Of a stretch of DNA of 64,000 bases, positions 8,761 to 16,853 are shown piece after piece (positions within the stretch are counted from its first letter, which is position 1; every line of letters starts with the position of its first letter). The notes beneath the pieces were generated by a model. It searched no databases. It worked only from the letters and a program-made list of their open reading frames with translations, and was not told the origin of the DNA. The translations under genes were made by a program, and so were the position numbers. Source of the DNA: Prauserella halophila (lineage in GTDB: Bacteria > Actinomycetota > Actinomycetes > Mycobacteriales > Pseudonocardiaceae); the NCBI RefSeq assembly GCF_024171895.1, contig NZ_JAMTCQ010000009.1, forward strand, positions 471,318 to 535,317. The letters are read 5' to 3'.

Positions 8761-9332
8761 AAGCACCCGACTAATGGGTGGCTGACAAAATGTCTGATTA
8801 TGTTCAGGGAATCTGCGGGTGTACCGCGGTGTCGATCGCTCTCCGGCAGCTGGCCGAGCGCTCTGCCGGTCTGGATGAGCGGGAGCGGAACCTGGGGCTG
8901 GCGGGCTGGAACATCTCGTTACCGACGAGGGGTGGGTCGTCGAACGCGGCACAGGTACGGTGCACGCCGTCGCTGGCCATCGTGTGGTGGTGGCGTCCGG
9001 TGACCTGGCTGGTCGCTCGTGCGAGAACTGCCGCGCAGTGGCCGCTGGCAAATCGGGCAGGCCGCGCATCGAGGAGTCGGATCGGCGGACGCCGCTGATT
9101 GCCCGGCTGTTGCGTCGCTGCAGGGTACACGTGTGATGACGAGTTATAGATCACTTGATTCAACATGGAGCGGTGAATTGAATAACTATCACGCGGGGCG
9201 AGTTCTGGTAGGCTGATTCCGGTGGGTTTCACCGACTAACCGTTAAATGATAATAACAAGACACCTGTGGATGGTAGTGCCAAACATTGTGGAAGTCAGC
9301 TATCCTTATCGGGAAAATTTAGGGCGGGTGCC

Positions 9333-9593
9333 ATGAGTTCCACGGGGAGGCCTCACTGGAAGTGGGGCCATAGAACTCTGTTTATTGCCGGAAACGTGGG
9401 GGTTGTAACCTATGTAATAGGTGGCATGGTGCTATTGTTTGCATTCGGATTTAAGTGCGCATTCGTGCTCCAAGTGACACTTTTTCCGGCTTCTCTGGTT
9501 ATTCTCCTTGTTGGCAGGTTGTTGCGCGAGCGGCAGATCAAGGAAGCAGGATTCATGTTTTCGTGGCGCGACTTGCGGAAAAATGGAAGATAG
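9333..9593 (+). CDS. Small two-helix membrane protein, island paralog A
   Basis: Hypothetical 86-residue protein. A short polar N-terminus (MSSTGRPHWKWGHRT) is followed by two hydrophobic helices (about residues 16-38 and 44-62) and a basic cytoplasmic tail, RLLRERQIKEAG. The gene at 10059-10310 encodes a protein of the same length and layout, with shared P-W-HR, GGM, P-SL and LRE-Q--AG positions, so the two look like paralogs. The start is ATG 9333 after a weak GGGCGGGTG. The codons are more AT-rich than in neighbouring genes, suggesting acquisition. No family is recognised. An immunity-type role toward the adjacent hydrophobic peptide is speculation. Confidence 0.55.
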   Translation: MSSTGRPHWKWGHRTLFIAGNVGVVTYVIGGMVLLFAFGFKCAFVLQVTLFPASLVILLVGRLLRERQIKEAGFMFSWRDLRKNGR

Positions 9594-9705
9594 CGTGAAG
9601 GGGGTTGCTGTAGGAAACAGCAACAGTGGTTAGGCCGCTGGAGTGGTGGTGTGGCTCCTGATGGTTCGTACTCGATGGGGGTAAGTAGGGGGAAAAGATG
9701 ACACC

Positions 9706-9903
9706 ATGAACTACGTGCACGAGGTGTGGAACTACGATTCGCCTCAGGCGTTTTCCGAGATATGGGTCTGGGTGGGTGGCGCGATCACAGTTGGCGGTGT
9801 TGTGGTTGGTGGAATGCTTACGGGCGGAACTTCTTGGGTTGCTGGCGGCGTTGCAACGGCCGGTGGAATCGGCGCTGGTGCGGCCGGAACCTGGGGATTT
9901 TAG
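9706..9903 (+). CDS. Glycine-rich hydrophobic small peptide
   Basis: Hypothetical 65-residue peptide. A polar/aromatic leader of about 20 residues (MNYVHEVWNYDSPQAFSEIW) precedes a glycine-spaced hydrophobic segment (VGGAITVGGVVVGGMLTGG, then further GG and GxxxG steps) ending GTWGF. Such glycine zippers occur in membrane-inserting peptides, including some bacteriocins and toxins, but no known family is recognised. The ribosome site is poor: AGGGGGAAAAG lies about 13 bases before the ATG. It lies between the two paralogous membrane proteins. It could be an unexpressed ORF. Confidence 0.45.
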   Translation: MNYVHEVWNYDSPQAFSEIWVWVGGAITVGGVVVGGMLTGGTSWVAGGVATAGGIGAGAAGTWGF

Positions 9904-10058
9904 CGGGGGACTTGCGGTGATCGGCTGCACAGATCCGGCGAGTTTCGAGTGGGGTGCCAAACCGTCCAGGGTTCGGGTCACACGCTCTCTTTGCGCACGT
10001 TCAAATGCCCACGTCAGCGAAATTACACGTGCGATTGTCAGGGCTGGATCAAAATTTC

Positions 10059-10310
10059 ATGACAAATAGCGACAAACCAAGATGGAATCAACTTCACAGA
10101 ATAGTTGTGACCGTGGGAGTCATTGGAGGGCTAGTCGGAATTGGGGGAATGTTTGTCAATCTGTATACATCAGGGGATCCGTTCCTCAGCTTCATATTTG
10201 TCGGTGTGGTGTCGCCGGTATCGCTGATGGTCACGACTGCGGGGAAATTCTTACGTGAAAAGCAGTTAAGAGGTGCCGGAATTCGAGTGTCGCGATTTGG
10301 GTGGTGGTAG
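10059..10310 (+). CDS. Small two-helix membrane protein, island paralog B
   Basis: Hypothetical 83-residue protein with a polar start (MTNSDKPRWNQLHR), two hydrophobic helices (about 15-33 and 42-60) and a basic tail containing KFLREKQLRGAG. It matches the 9333-9593 product in length, topology and several motifs, which suggests a duplicated gene. The ATG at 10059 is preferred over an upstream in-frame ATG at 9954, because the extra 35 residues look non-coding and the helix pair then begins at the same offset as in paralog A. Function unknown. Confidence 0.5.
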   Translation: MTNSDKPRWNQLHRIVVTVGVIGGLVGIGGMFVNLYTSGDPFLSFIFVGVVSPVSLMVTTAGKFLREKQLRGAGIRVSRFGWW

Positions 10311-10607
10311 GTCGATTTCGGCTGACAAATTCCCTTGCCGGTGTCGCCGTGAGAGTGACGGGTGTAGCGGTTGGTTGCTGCGCCAAGGGTGGTAGCGAGT
10401 TATGGACGTCGGCGGGGTTGTCCGCCGGCAAGGAAAAGGCGAAATGCTCGCGACGTCCGGATGGCGGCCGTCGAGGTCTTTCGCGTAGGCAAGCACGTCA
10501 CTGGCGCCGCTGATCTGGTGGCAAAGCCAGCGAGTGACTGCACCGGAGTTGACTGTGGTGGAATTGTTAGAGGTGCAGCATTCGGCGCCATTGCAAAAAG
10601 GGGATCT
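10311..10607. other. Gap inside the island
   Basis: About 300 bp with no recognised gene. A frame open from ATG 10461 joins the following GRAM-like gene and encodes VGKHVTGAADLVAKPASD and then DCGGIVRGAAFGAIAKRGS. It may be an N-terminal extension of that gene or a remnant. The strong ribosome site at 10596-10603 argues for the shorter protein. Confidence 0.4.
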
Positions 10608-10985
10608 ATGAACGAGTCGTACCCGAAATTTCCTGAAAACTTCCTGCGGTTCGACGATGAGAAGGTTCTTGTTGTTTACCTTGGAAGTCGCAAGCAGAGC
10701 TGGTGCAGGCTGGTCGGAGGGAGGGTGTACCTGACCAACTTCAGGATTATGTTCGGCCCCAATGTGCTGGACCAGTTTCTTGCGGCAAAAGGATGGTGGA
10801 GTTTGCGTAAGGATGTGAGTGGCGTAAGCTCTGTCGGGCGAAAATGGAGCGATTTGCTGGGTGGTGGTGCACGCAAGAGGATGAAGGTGTCGTTCCGTGA
10901 TGCACCGAGTGAGCTATTTATTGTAAACGGTCCGGATAAGATCGTCGAGGAGGTTGAGCGATGGAGATCGGATCTCGATAGTTGA
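10608..10985 (+). CDS. GRAM/PH-like domain protein
   Basis: A 125-residue cytosolic protein without signal or membrane helix. The segment GGRVYLTNFRIMFGPNVLDQF, then WWSLRKDVSGVSSVGR and later FIVNGPDKIVEEVERW follow the pattern of GRAM/PH-like domains (x-G-x-L-x-LTN-x-R-h-x-F-x-P-N). These usually bind membranes or phosphoinositide-like ligands in eukaryotes; the bacterial versions are poorly understood. The start is ATG 10608 after AAAAGGGGA, the best ribosome site in the island. It is the last island gene and faces the convergent kinase operon. Confidence 0.6.
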   Translation: MNESYPKFPENFLRFDDEKVLVVYLGSRKQSWCRLVGGRVYLTNFRIMFGPNVLDQFLAAKGWWSLRKDVSGVSSVGRKWSDLLGGGARKRMKVSFRDAPSELFIVNGPDKIVEEVERWRSDLDS

Positions 10986-11062
10986 GCCCATTGATCAAGA
11001 CTGCAGATGAATAGGCCACAAATACGGCGCTCGACGCCCGGCCGCGGCGTGAGGGAAGCGAG

Positions 11063-12931
11063 TCAGCCTGCGGGTGGAAGGTTCTTCAGCACGGAATTGG
11101 CGACGGCTTTCGCGTGCTCACACGGCTTGGCCTTGTCGTTGCGCGGTGAGTAGGTCACGCTGACCGTTTCTATCGTGTTGCGGGTCCGGCCGGACTCGGC
11201 CTCGCCGAAGTCGCGGTGTTTCCATTCGAGCGAGCAGGTCGAGCTGCGGCTGTTGGCGTATCCGGTCACCCCGTCGAGCTGGACGGGCTCGACGTCGCGG
11301 TAGCTGCTGTTCGGGCCGAACGAGGACTCGTAGGTGAGTTTGGCGCGCACGCTGCCGTTGCCGTTGAGGGCGTCGATCCGGCACCTGCTCAGGTCGCCGG
11401 CGGTCTTCGACTGGATGACGCCCAGTTTCGACCTCACGGCGTCGTCGTCGACCAGCGAGCAGAGGTTCGTCCGCGCCAGGCTGTTGTCGGGGAGGTTCTG
11501 CACCGGCGGTTCCGTGCGCAGCTTGTCGACCACCAGGTCCAGCGCCGGAGTCAGCTGGTCGCACAGCGCGGATTCGCCGGACACGTCGACCGTGATCGCC
11601 TGCTGCGGCGACGACGGCGAGGCGACCGACCGGTTGCAGCCGGAGCTGGTGCTCTCCTCCAGCACGGCCTGGCCCGCGACCTGCTCGCCGGTGGTGTTCA
11701 TCCGCGAGCGGTCGATCGATACCCCGAGTTCGAGGTCGATCGAGTCGGAACTGAACCCGCCCTGACCGAAGCGGCACCGGTGCAGGTACGTCGAGTAGCC
11801 GGACGGCTGCAGCGTCGTCTCGCCGAGGGTCTCGTCCTCGAGCAGAGCGCACGGGTCGATGTCGCGCAGCCGGTCGATGCTCAGCGCCTGCGCGACCGGT
11901 GCGCGGGTCTCCGGCTCGATCACCGTGCCCTCGACTGGCGCCAGTCCCTGCGTGACCGCGAGGGCCACCACGGCCGCTCCCGCTGCGATCACGGCCGTCA
12001 CCTTCGGCCAGCGTGGCTTGCGCGGCGGAGGGGGCGGCTCGGGCGGCGGCAGAGCCAGCACGTGCCGGACCTCCGCCTCCTGCGTGTTGATCAGCTGCTG
12101 GACGGGGGCCGGCCAGACGGGACCGTCGTGATCGATCGGCCCGACCAGGTCGAGCAGCTGCGCCGGCGTCGGCCGGGCCTCCGGATCGTGGGCCAGGCAG
12201 GCCTCGATCACCGGCACGATCTCCGGTGGCACCCCGTCGAGCTGTGGCGGCTCGTGCACCACGTTGTACAGGGTCTGCGCGGCGGTCGTCCCGGTGAAAG
12301 GGCCCTGGCCGGTCGCGGCCATGACCAGCAGCGTGCCCAGCGAGAACACGTCGCTCGCGGGGGTGAGGTCCTTGCCCTCGGCCTGTTCGGGCGACATGTA
12401 CGCGGGCGATCCGACGACCGTGCCGGTGCTGGTGAACTCTGCGCCCTCGGCGGCGCGGGCGATGCCGAAGTCGATTACGCGCGGGCCGTCGGAGGTGAGC
12501 AGGACGTTGCCCGGCTTGAGGTCGCGGTGGATCAGTCCGGCGCGGTGCACGTCCGACAACGCGGTGGCCAACCCCGCGATCAGCCTGCGCATCGACTGCA
12601 CCGGCAGCGGCCCGGACTCGTCGATCGCGTCCCGCAGCGACGGTCCCGCCACGTACACCGACGCCAGCCACGGGGCCTCGGCCTCGGGATCGGCGTCCAT
12701 GACGGCGGCGGTGTAGGCACCGGACACCCGGCGCGAGGCCTCGACCTCCTGCCGGAACCGCACCCGGAAGCCGTCGTCCTTCGAGAAGCCGGGGTGGATG
12801 CGCTTGACGGCGGCGACCCGGCCGTCCTGGCTCAGGCACAGGAACACCTGGCCCATGGCGCCCTCACCGAGCAGCACCAGCGGGCGGTAGTGGCCGATGG
12901 GGTGGGACTGGTCCGGCGCGAGTGGCTTCAT
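11063..12931 (-). CDS. Receptor Ser/Thr protein kinase (second of tandem pair)
   Basis: PknB-type kinase of 622 residues. The kinase domain occupies about 15-265, with the glycine loop GEGAMG (22-27), Lys43, HRDLKPGN (catalytic Asp137) and DFG (154-156), all intact. A proline-rich juxtamembrane segment leads to a single membrane helix (about 311-328). The roughly 290-residue outer part shows two Cys-containing repeats (IDPCALLEDETLG and ARTNLCSLVDDDAVRSKLG) that resemble DUF3558-type folds. The start overlaps the preceding kinase stop by ATGA. It probably senses something at the envelope, ligand unknown, and likely arose by duplication of its neighbour. Confidence 0.9.
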   Translation of the reverse strand: MKPLAPDQSHPIGHYRPLVLLGEGAMGQVFLCLSQDGRVAAVKRIHPGFSKDDGFRVRFRQEVEASRRVSGAYTAAVMDADPEAEAPWLASVYVAGPSLRDAIDESGPLPVQSMRRLIAGLATALSDVHRAGLIHRDLKPGNVLLTSDGPRVIDFGIARAAEGAEFTSTGTVVGSPAYMSPEQAEGKDLTPASDVFSLGTLLVMAATGQGPFTGTTAAQTLYNVVHEPPQLDGVPPEIVPVIEACLAHDPEARPTPAQLLDLVGPIDHDGPVWPAPVQQLINTQEAEVRHVLALPPPEPPPPPRKPRWPKVTAVIAAGAAVVALAVTQGLAPVEGTVIEPETRAPVAQALSIDRLRDIDPCALLEDETLGETTLQPSGYSTYLHRCRFGQGGFSSDSIDLELGVSIDRSRMNTTGEQVAGQAVLEESTSSGCNRSVASPSSPQQAITVDVSGESALCDQLTPALDLVVDKLRTEPPVQNLPDNSLARTNLCSLVDDDAVRSKLGVIQSKTAGDLSRCRIDALNGNGSVRAKLTYESSFGPNSSYRDVEPVQLDGVTGYANSRSSTCSLEWKHRDFGEAESGRTRNTIETVSVTYSPRNDKAKPCEHAKAVANSVLKNLPPAG

Positions 12932-14802
12932 GACGTCGGCAGGCCTTCCAGGACGGCTTCGGTGAGCTTGCGGGCATGCTCACACGCGAGCTCGACGGTG
13001 GTGCTCTCGTCGTTGTAGCCCGCCCGGTAGGACACCTCGACGATCTGCGCGTAGTAGTCCGCGTTCTCACCGGTGACGGGAGCCTCGGCCCATTCGACGC
13101 CGCAGTACGTGGAGCCGGTCGAACTCGCCCGCTGGTAGACGTCCTTGCCGCCGACCTCGACCTTTTCGATGCTGTCCGAGGATGATTCCGCCGGGTTGCC
13201 GCTGATCTCGATGGAGACTTCCGCCTCGCCCCCACCGCTGTAGGTGCACTCACGGAGGTAGTCCGATTCGACCGAGGGCGTCTGTCCGAACACGCCCTGC
13301 GCCTGCTGCCTGCTGATGAGCAGGCACGTGTCGACCTCGGCGAGGGTGCGGTAATGCTCGTCCCAGGTGGCCTCGCCCTTGCGGGCGGCCTTCACCGCTT
13401 CTTCGAGGTACTGCCGCGCCGTCTTGCACGGCGTGTAGTCCTCACCGGGATCGTCGTCGCCGATCCGGCGGAGGTTGACTTCGATGCCGTTCGTCGGAGC
13501 CCGCGGGAGCACGACTGTCACGGTGCATCTGCCCTCCTCCGGGCCCCTGACGAGCGTGGTCAGGCCTGCCGTCTGGCCCTCCGTCCTGCCGGAAGTGGAG
13601 ACTCGCGACCCGAGTTCCAGGGTGGCCGCCACGTTGTCGTTCACCTCGAACCGGCACTGGTCGTAGTCGCGCCTGTCGTAGCGCTCCAGGCTCGAGACGA
13701 GCTTGCACGGGTCGAGCTTGCGCAGGGACGCGGGCGCCAGTGGGCCGCTGGGTGCCTCGGTCGTCGGGATCGGATCCTGGGTTTGGGCCGCCACCGTCGT
13801 GGCGGTGCCGGCCTCGGGCTTCGTGACACCGATGAGTGCGGTCGCACCGAGCGCCGCGATCATGATCAGCGCAGTGAGGGCGACCACCAGGCCGCTGCGC
13901 GATTTCCGCAGGTCCGATCCGGCGAGGACGGCGTCGACGTCGTCCTCGCAGCCCTGGATCTCCTGCTGGATCCGTTCGGGCCACGGGTTGTTCGTGGGCG
14001 GCAGGCCGCCGATCAGCCCGCGCAGCTGGTCGGGTGTCGGCCGCTGGGCCGGGTCACGCGCCAGGCACGGGCCGATGATCGACATGAGTTCCGGCGGGAC
14101 CTTACTCAGGTCCGGCTCGCCGTGGACGACGTTGTAGAGGGTCTGCGGGGTCGTGTTGCCCGCGTACGGACTCTTGCCCGTGGCCGCCATGACCAGCAGC
14201 GTGCCGAGCGAGAAGATGTCGCTCGCGGTCGTGAGGCTGCGGCCCTCGGCCTGTTCCGGCGAGGTGAAGCCCGCCGAACCGACGACCGAACCGGTACTGG
14301 TGAGTTCGGAGCTGCCTTCGACGGCGCGGGCGATGCCGAAGTCGATCACCCGCGGTCCTTCCGAGGCCAACAGCACGTTGCTCGGCTTGAGGTCACGGTG
14401 GACGAGGCCGGCGCGGTGGATGTCGGCCAGCGCCGACACCAGCCCCGCGGCGAGATGCCGCACCGCGGTCGGCGGGAGCGGGCCCGCGGTGTCGATCGCG
14501 TCCTGCAGCGACGGCCCCGCCACGTAGACCGACGCAAGCCACTGCTGCCCGGCCTCGGTGTCGGCGTCCATGACGGCCGCGGTGAAGGCGCCGGAGACCT
14601 GCCTCGACGTCTCGACCTCGCGGCGGAATCGCTCGCGGAACTCGTGGTCGTGCGAGAACGCCGGGTGGATGCGCTTGAGCGCCGCGGGCCGTCCGTCCGG
14701 CGCCATGGCCAGATACACCCGGCCCATACCGCCTTCGCCGAGCATCGCCAGCAGGCGATACCGGCCCGCGTACTCCCGCTCGCCGTCCCCCAGGACCTTC
14801 AT
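12928..14802 (-). CDS. Receptor Ser/Thr protein kinase (first of tandem pair)
   Basis: Paralog of the downstream kinase, 624 residues. GEGGMG (22-27), Lys43, HRDLKPSN (Asp137) and DFG (154-156) fall at identical positions. A membrane helix lies at about 304-325. The outer region again has two Cys-rich repeats (LDPCKLVSSLERYD and VDTCLLISRQQAQGVFG) of DUF3558-like pattern. The ATG start lies inside the trpS stop (ATGA), so trpS and both kinases form one translationally coupled minus-strand operon. Pairing two receptor kinases with an aminoacyl-tRNA synthetase is unusual. Confidence 0.9.
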   Translation of the reverse strand: MKVLGDGEREYAGRYRLLAMLGEGGMGRVYLAMAPDGRPAALKRIHPAFSHDHEFRERFRREVETSRQVSGAFTAAVMDADTEAGQQWLASVYVAGPSLQDAIDTAGPLPPTAVRHLAAGLVSALADIHRAGLVHRDLKPSNVLLASEGPRVIDFGIARAVEGSSELTSTGSVVGSAGFTSPEQAEGRSLTTASDIFSLGTLLVMAATGKSPYAGNTTPQTLYNVVHGEPDLSKVPPELMSIIGPCLARDPAQRPTPDQLRGLIGGLPPTNNPWPERIQQEIQGCEDDVDAVLAGSDLRKSRSGLVVALTALIMIAALGATALIGVTKPEAGTATTVAAQTQDPIPTTEAPSGPLAPASLRKLDPCKLVSSLERYDRRDYDQCRFEVNDNVAATLELGSRVSTSGRTEGQTAGLTTLVRGPEEGRCTVTVVLPRAPTNGIEVNLRRIGDDDPGEDYTPCKTARQYLEEAVKAARKGEATWDEHYRTLAEVDTCLLISRQQAQGVFGQTPSVESDYLRECTYSGGGEAEVSIEISGNPAESSSDSIEKVEVGGKDVYQRASSTGSTYCGVEWAEAPVTGENADYYAQIVEVSYRAGYNDESTTVELACEHARKLTEAVLEGLPTS

Positions 14803-15857
14803 CAGCGGGCCACGCCCGTCAGCCCGATCGCCTCGCGCACCTGTGTCAGCACGCGGCTCGCACGGTCCCGCGCCTTCTGCGCACCCTCGGCGAGCACCGT
14901 GTCGAGCTCGCTGCCGGGTTCCATCAGCGCGTCGTAGCGCTCCCGCAGCGGGGCGAGTTCGGTGTTGAGCACCTCGAACAGGACGTTCTTGAGCTCACCC
15001 CAGCCCATGCCGCCTTCTTGGAGCCGCTTGCGCGTGTCGGCCACGACGTCGGCGTGCTCGGCCGACGCGAACTGTTCGAGGATCTGGAACGGAGCCGAGG
15101 TGTCAGGGTTCTTCGGCTCTTCGACCGGCGTGCTGTCGGTCGGGATGCGCTTGACGAGCTTGAGCAGCTTCTTCTCGGGCAGGAAGAGCGGGATGGTGTT
15201 GTCGTAGGACTTGCTCATCTTGCGGCCGTCGAGCCCCGGCAGCGTCTGCCCGCTGCCCTCCGGCGGGATGAGTGCCTCGGGCACCTTGAACGTGTATCCC
15301 TTGCCGTACACGTGGTTGAAGCTGCCCGCGATGTCGGCGGCGTACTCCACGTGCTGGACCTGGTCCCTGCCGACCGGCACGACGTCCGACTCCATGATGA
15401 GGATGTCGACGGCCATGAGGATCGGATAGTTGTACAGGCCCATGTTGACGCCTGCGTCCGGATCCTCGTCCGCCTCGACATTCTTGTCGCGCGCCGCTTT
15501 GTAGGCGTGGGCGCGGTTCATCAGGCCCTTGGCCGTCAGGCACGAGAGCACCCAGTTGAGCTCGAAGATCTCCGGCACGTCCGACTGCACGTAGAACGTC
15601 GTGCGCTTCGGGTCCAGTCCCGCGGCGAGCCACGTCGCGGCGACCGAGCGCGTGTACTGCCGCAGCTCCTGCGGGTCGCGCACGCTGGTGAGCGCGTGGT
15701 AGTCCGCGATGAAGTAGACCGAGTCGTACTTCTCCGTGAGTGTCAGCGCGGGCCGGATCGCGCCGACGAGATTGCCGAGGTGCGGCTCACCGGTCGGCTT
15801 GATGCCGGTCAAGGAGACGTTCGCTCCGCTGGTTACGCCCTGTGACATGGGGGTCAT
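14802..15857 (-). CDS. trpS: Tryptophanyl-tRNA synthetase
   Basis: Class Ic synthetase charging tRNA-Trp; 351 residues, a little longer than E. coli TrpRS. The ATP-site signature GIKPTGEPHLGN is near the N-terminus (HIGH equivalent PHLG), and GRKMSKSYDN carries KMSKS. Other family blocks are YFIADYHALT and VPVGRDQVQHVEYA. The start is ATG 15857, or ATG 15848 three codons in. No T-box or trp leader is visible upstream. It is the first gene of the trpS-kinase-kinase operon. Confidence 0.95.
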   Translation of the reverse strand: MTPMSQGVTSGANVSLTGIKPTGEPHLGNLVGAIRPALTLTEKYDSVYFIADYHALTSVRDPQELRQYTRSVAATWLAAGLDPKRTTFYVQSDVPEIFELNWVLSCLTAKGLMNRAHAYKAARDKNVEADEDPDAGVNMGLYNYPILMAVDILIMESDVVPVGRDQVQHVEYAADIAGSFNHVYGKGYTFKVPEALIPPEGSGQTLPGLDGRKMSKSYDNTIPLFLPEKKLLKLVKRIPTDSTPVEEPKNPDTSAPFQILEQFASAEHADVVADTRKRLQEGGMGWGELKNVLFEVLNTELAPLRERYDALMEPGSELDTVLAEGAQKARDRASRVLTQVREAIGLTGVAR

Positions 15858-16358
15858 CGTACTGGCCGGTGCTCATGCGATCGTCGGAAGGCGGCAACTC
15901 GGGCCGCGGCGAGTGACCTTCGGGTGTGACAGGGCGTGTCGCGGTCGACGGAGAGGGGGCCGCCGAGCACGGGCCGCAGTTGCGAGCGCTGCCGGGCCGG
16001 TTCCTGTTCCCGGATGCCGGCCCGTCGTCCGCCCGGGCCCCGCCCGTGGCGTCGCGGCCGTTCCGGAAGAGGTCGGGCTCCTCCGCCCCGCCGGATTCGC
16101 CGGTGGAGTCGGAGTCACCGGCGCTCGACGTCGGCACGGCGGGCCCGCCGGATTCGATGATCTCGTCGAGCTCGTGACCCTCCTGGATCATCGTGTACGC
16201 CGCGCTCATGCCTTCGACGCCGCGCTCGAGCGCCGCACGGACCTGCGGGCAGCCGTATTCGGCTGGGCCTTCGTCATGGCATCCCCTGTGCTGTGCCCGT
16301 GTCAGGATGCCGTCCGCGTCATGTCGCGGGTTTGTCGCAACCGGGTGTTCGCGGGGTA
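15858..16358. other. Gap upstream of trpS with a possible broken small gene
   Basis: No confident gene. On the minus strand, ATG 16277 has a well-placed AGGGGA but its frame stops after 23 codons. One base of frameshift would join it to a coding-like frame (QVRAALERGVEGMSAAYTM, then IQEGHELDEIIESGG) with strong third-position GC that runs to 15787, overlapping the trpS start. It may be a frameshifted hypothetical gene, a sequencing error or chance. The family is not recognised. Confidence 0.3.
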
Positions 16359-16853
16359 CTACCGCCCCAGTACTGGACAGGTGCGCGATTCGGTTGGCCT
16401 GCCCGCAGTGAACGTCAGCACTACCTTGCTGGAAGGGGACCCACCGCGCTGGATGTGTACGGCGAGCACGGTGCATACGATCTGATCGATACCTTTGGCC
16501 CCGTAAACCCTCCGGCGCGGTATCGGTAGCCGAACCGTGATCGTGTCGCCCGAAATGGCCACCGGAATGTCCAGCGCAGTAGGCACGGAGCCCAGATGCA
16601 CGCGTGAGTGTAGGGCTCCCGCATCGGGATCCGTTCCGGTGAACAGCAGCCGCAGGGCCTGGCCGATGGTGCCGAGGCCGCTTGTCGGTCGCCGTAGCAC
16701 CAGGTCCCCTTCGGAGTCCAGCAGGTACACGGGGGTGCCCTTCGCGACGCCCGTCGCCGCGTCTCCCCCGTCGAACACCTCGCTCGGACGCACCGTGCAT
16801 CCGGCGAGCAGCACAACCAGCAGCACGCACAGCGCCGAGGCAGCTCGTCTCAT
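16359..16853 (-). CDS. GerMN-like lipoprotein of the AfsQ-type locus
   Basis: Predicted secreted lipoprotein of 164 residues. The signal peptide MRRAASALCVLLVVLLAGC ends in a lipobox with Cys19. The mature part (VYLLDSEGDLVLRRP, then a leucine-rich turn, LGSVPTALDIPVAISGD and TVRLPI) fits the GerMN fold of LpqB-type proteins, which are cell-surface partners of sensor kinases. The ATG overlaps the kinase stop (TCAT on the plus strand), so it is coupled to the two-component genes. By analogy with AfsQ3 or LpqB it may modulate the sensor. Confidence 0.8.
   Translation of the reverse strand: MRRAASALCVLLVVLLAGCTVRPSEVFDGGDAATGVAKGTPVYLLDSEGDLVLRRPTSGLGTIGQALRLLFTGTDPDAGALHSRVHLGSVPTALDIPVAISGDTITVRLPIPRRRVYGAKGIDQIVCTVLAVHIQRGGSPSSKVVLTFTAGRPTESRTCPVLGR

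Larger units (their letters stand above)
8382..9332. other. Intergenic stretch without a recognisable gene
   Basis: About 950 bp between the DUF222-HNH gene and the small membrane-protein island. It contains two short repeat systems (8522-8576 and 8680-8760). A frame from about 8906 to 9136 has coding-like composition and a CENC pair but no convincing start or family. From about 9135 the base composition turns clearly more AT-rich. No tRNA or complete insertion sequence is visible. Confidence 0.6.

Noticed and set aside
8906-9136. Coding-like frame with a CENC pair
   Set aside because: No good start codon or ribosome site and no recognisable domain; could be a decayed fragment at most.
15736-16485. 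249-codon plus-strand frame opposite the trpS start
   Set aside because: It begins antisense to trpS, lacks a ribosome site and shows no domain.
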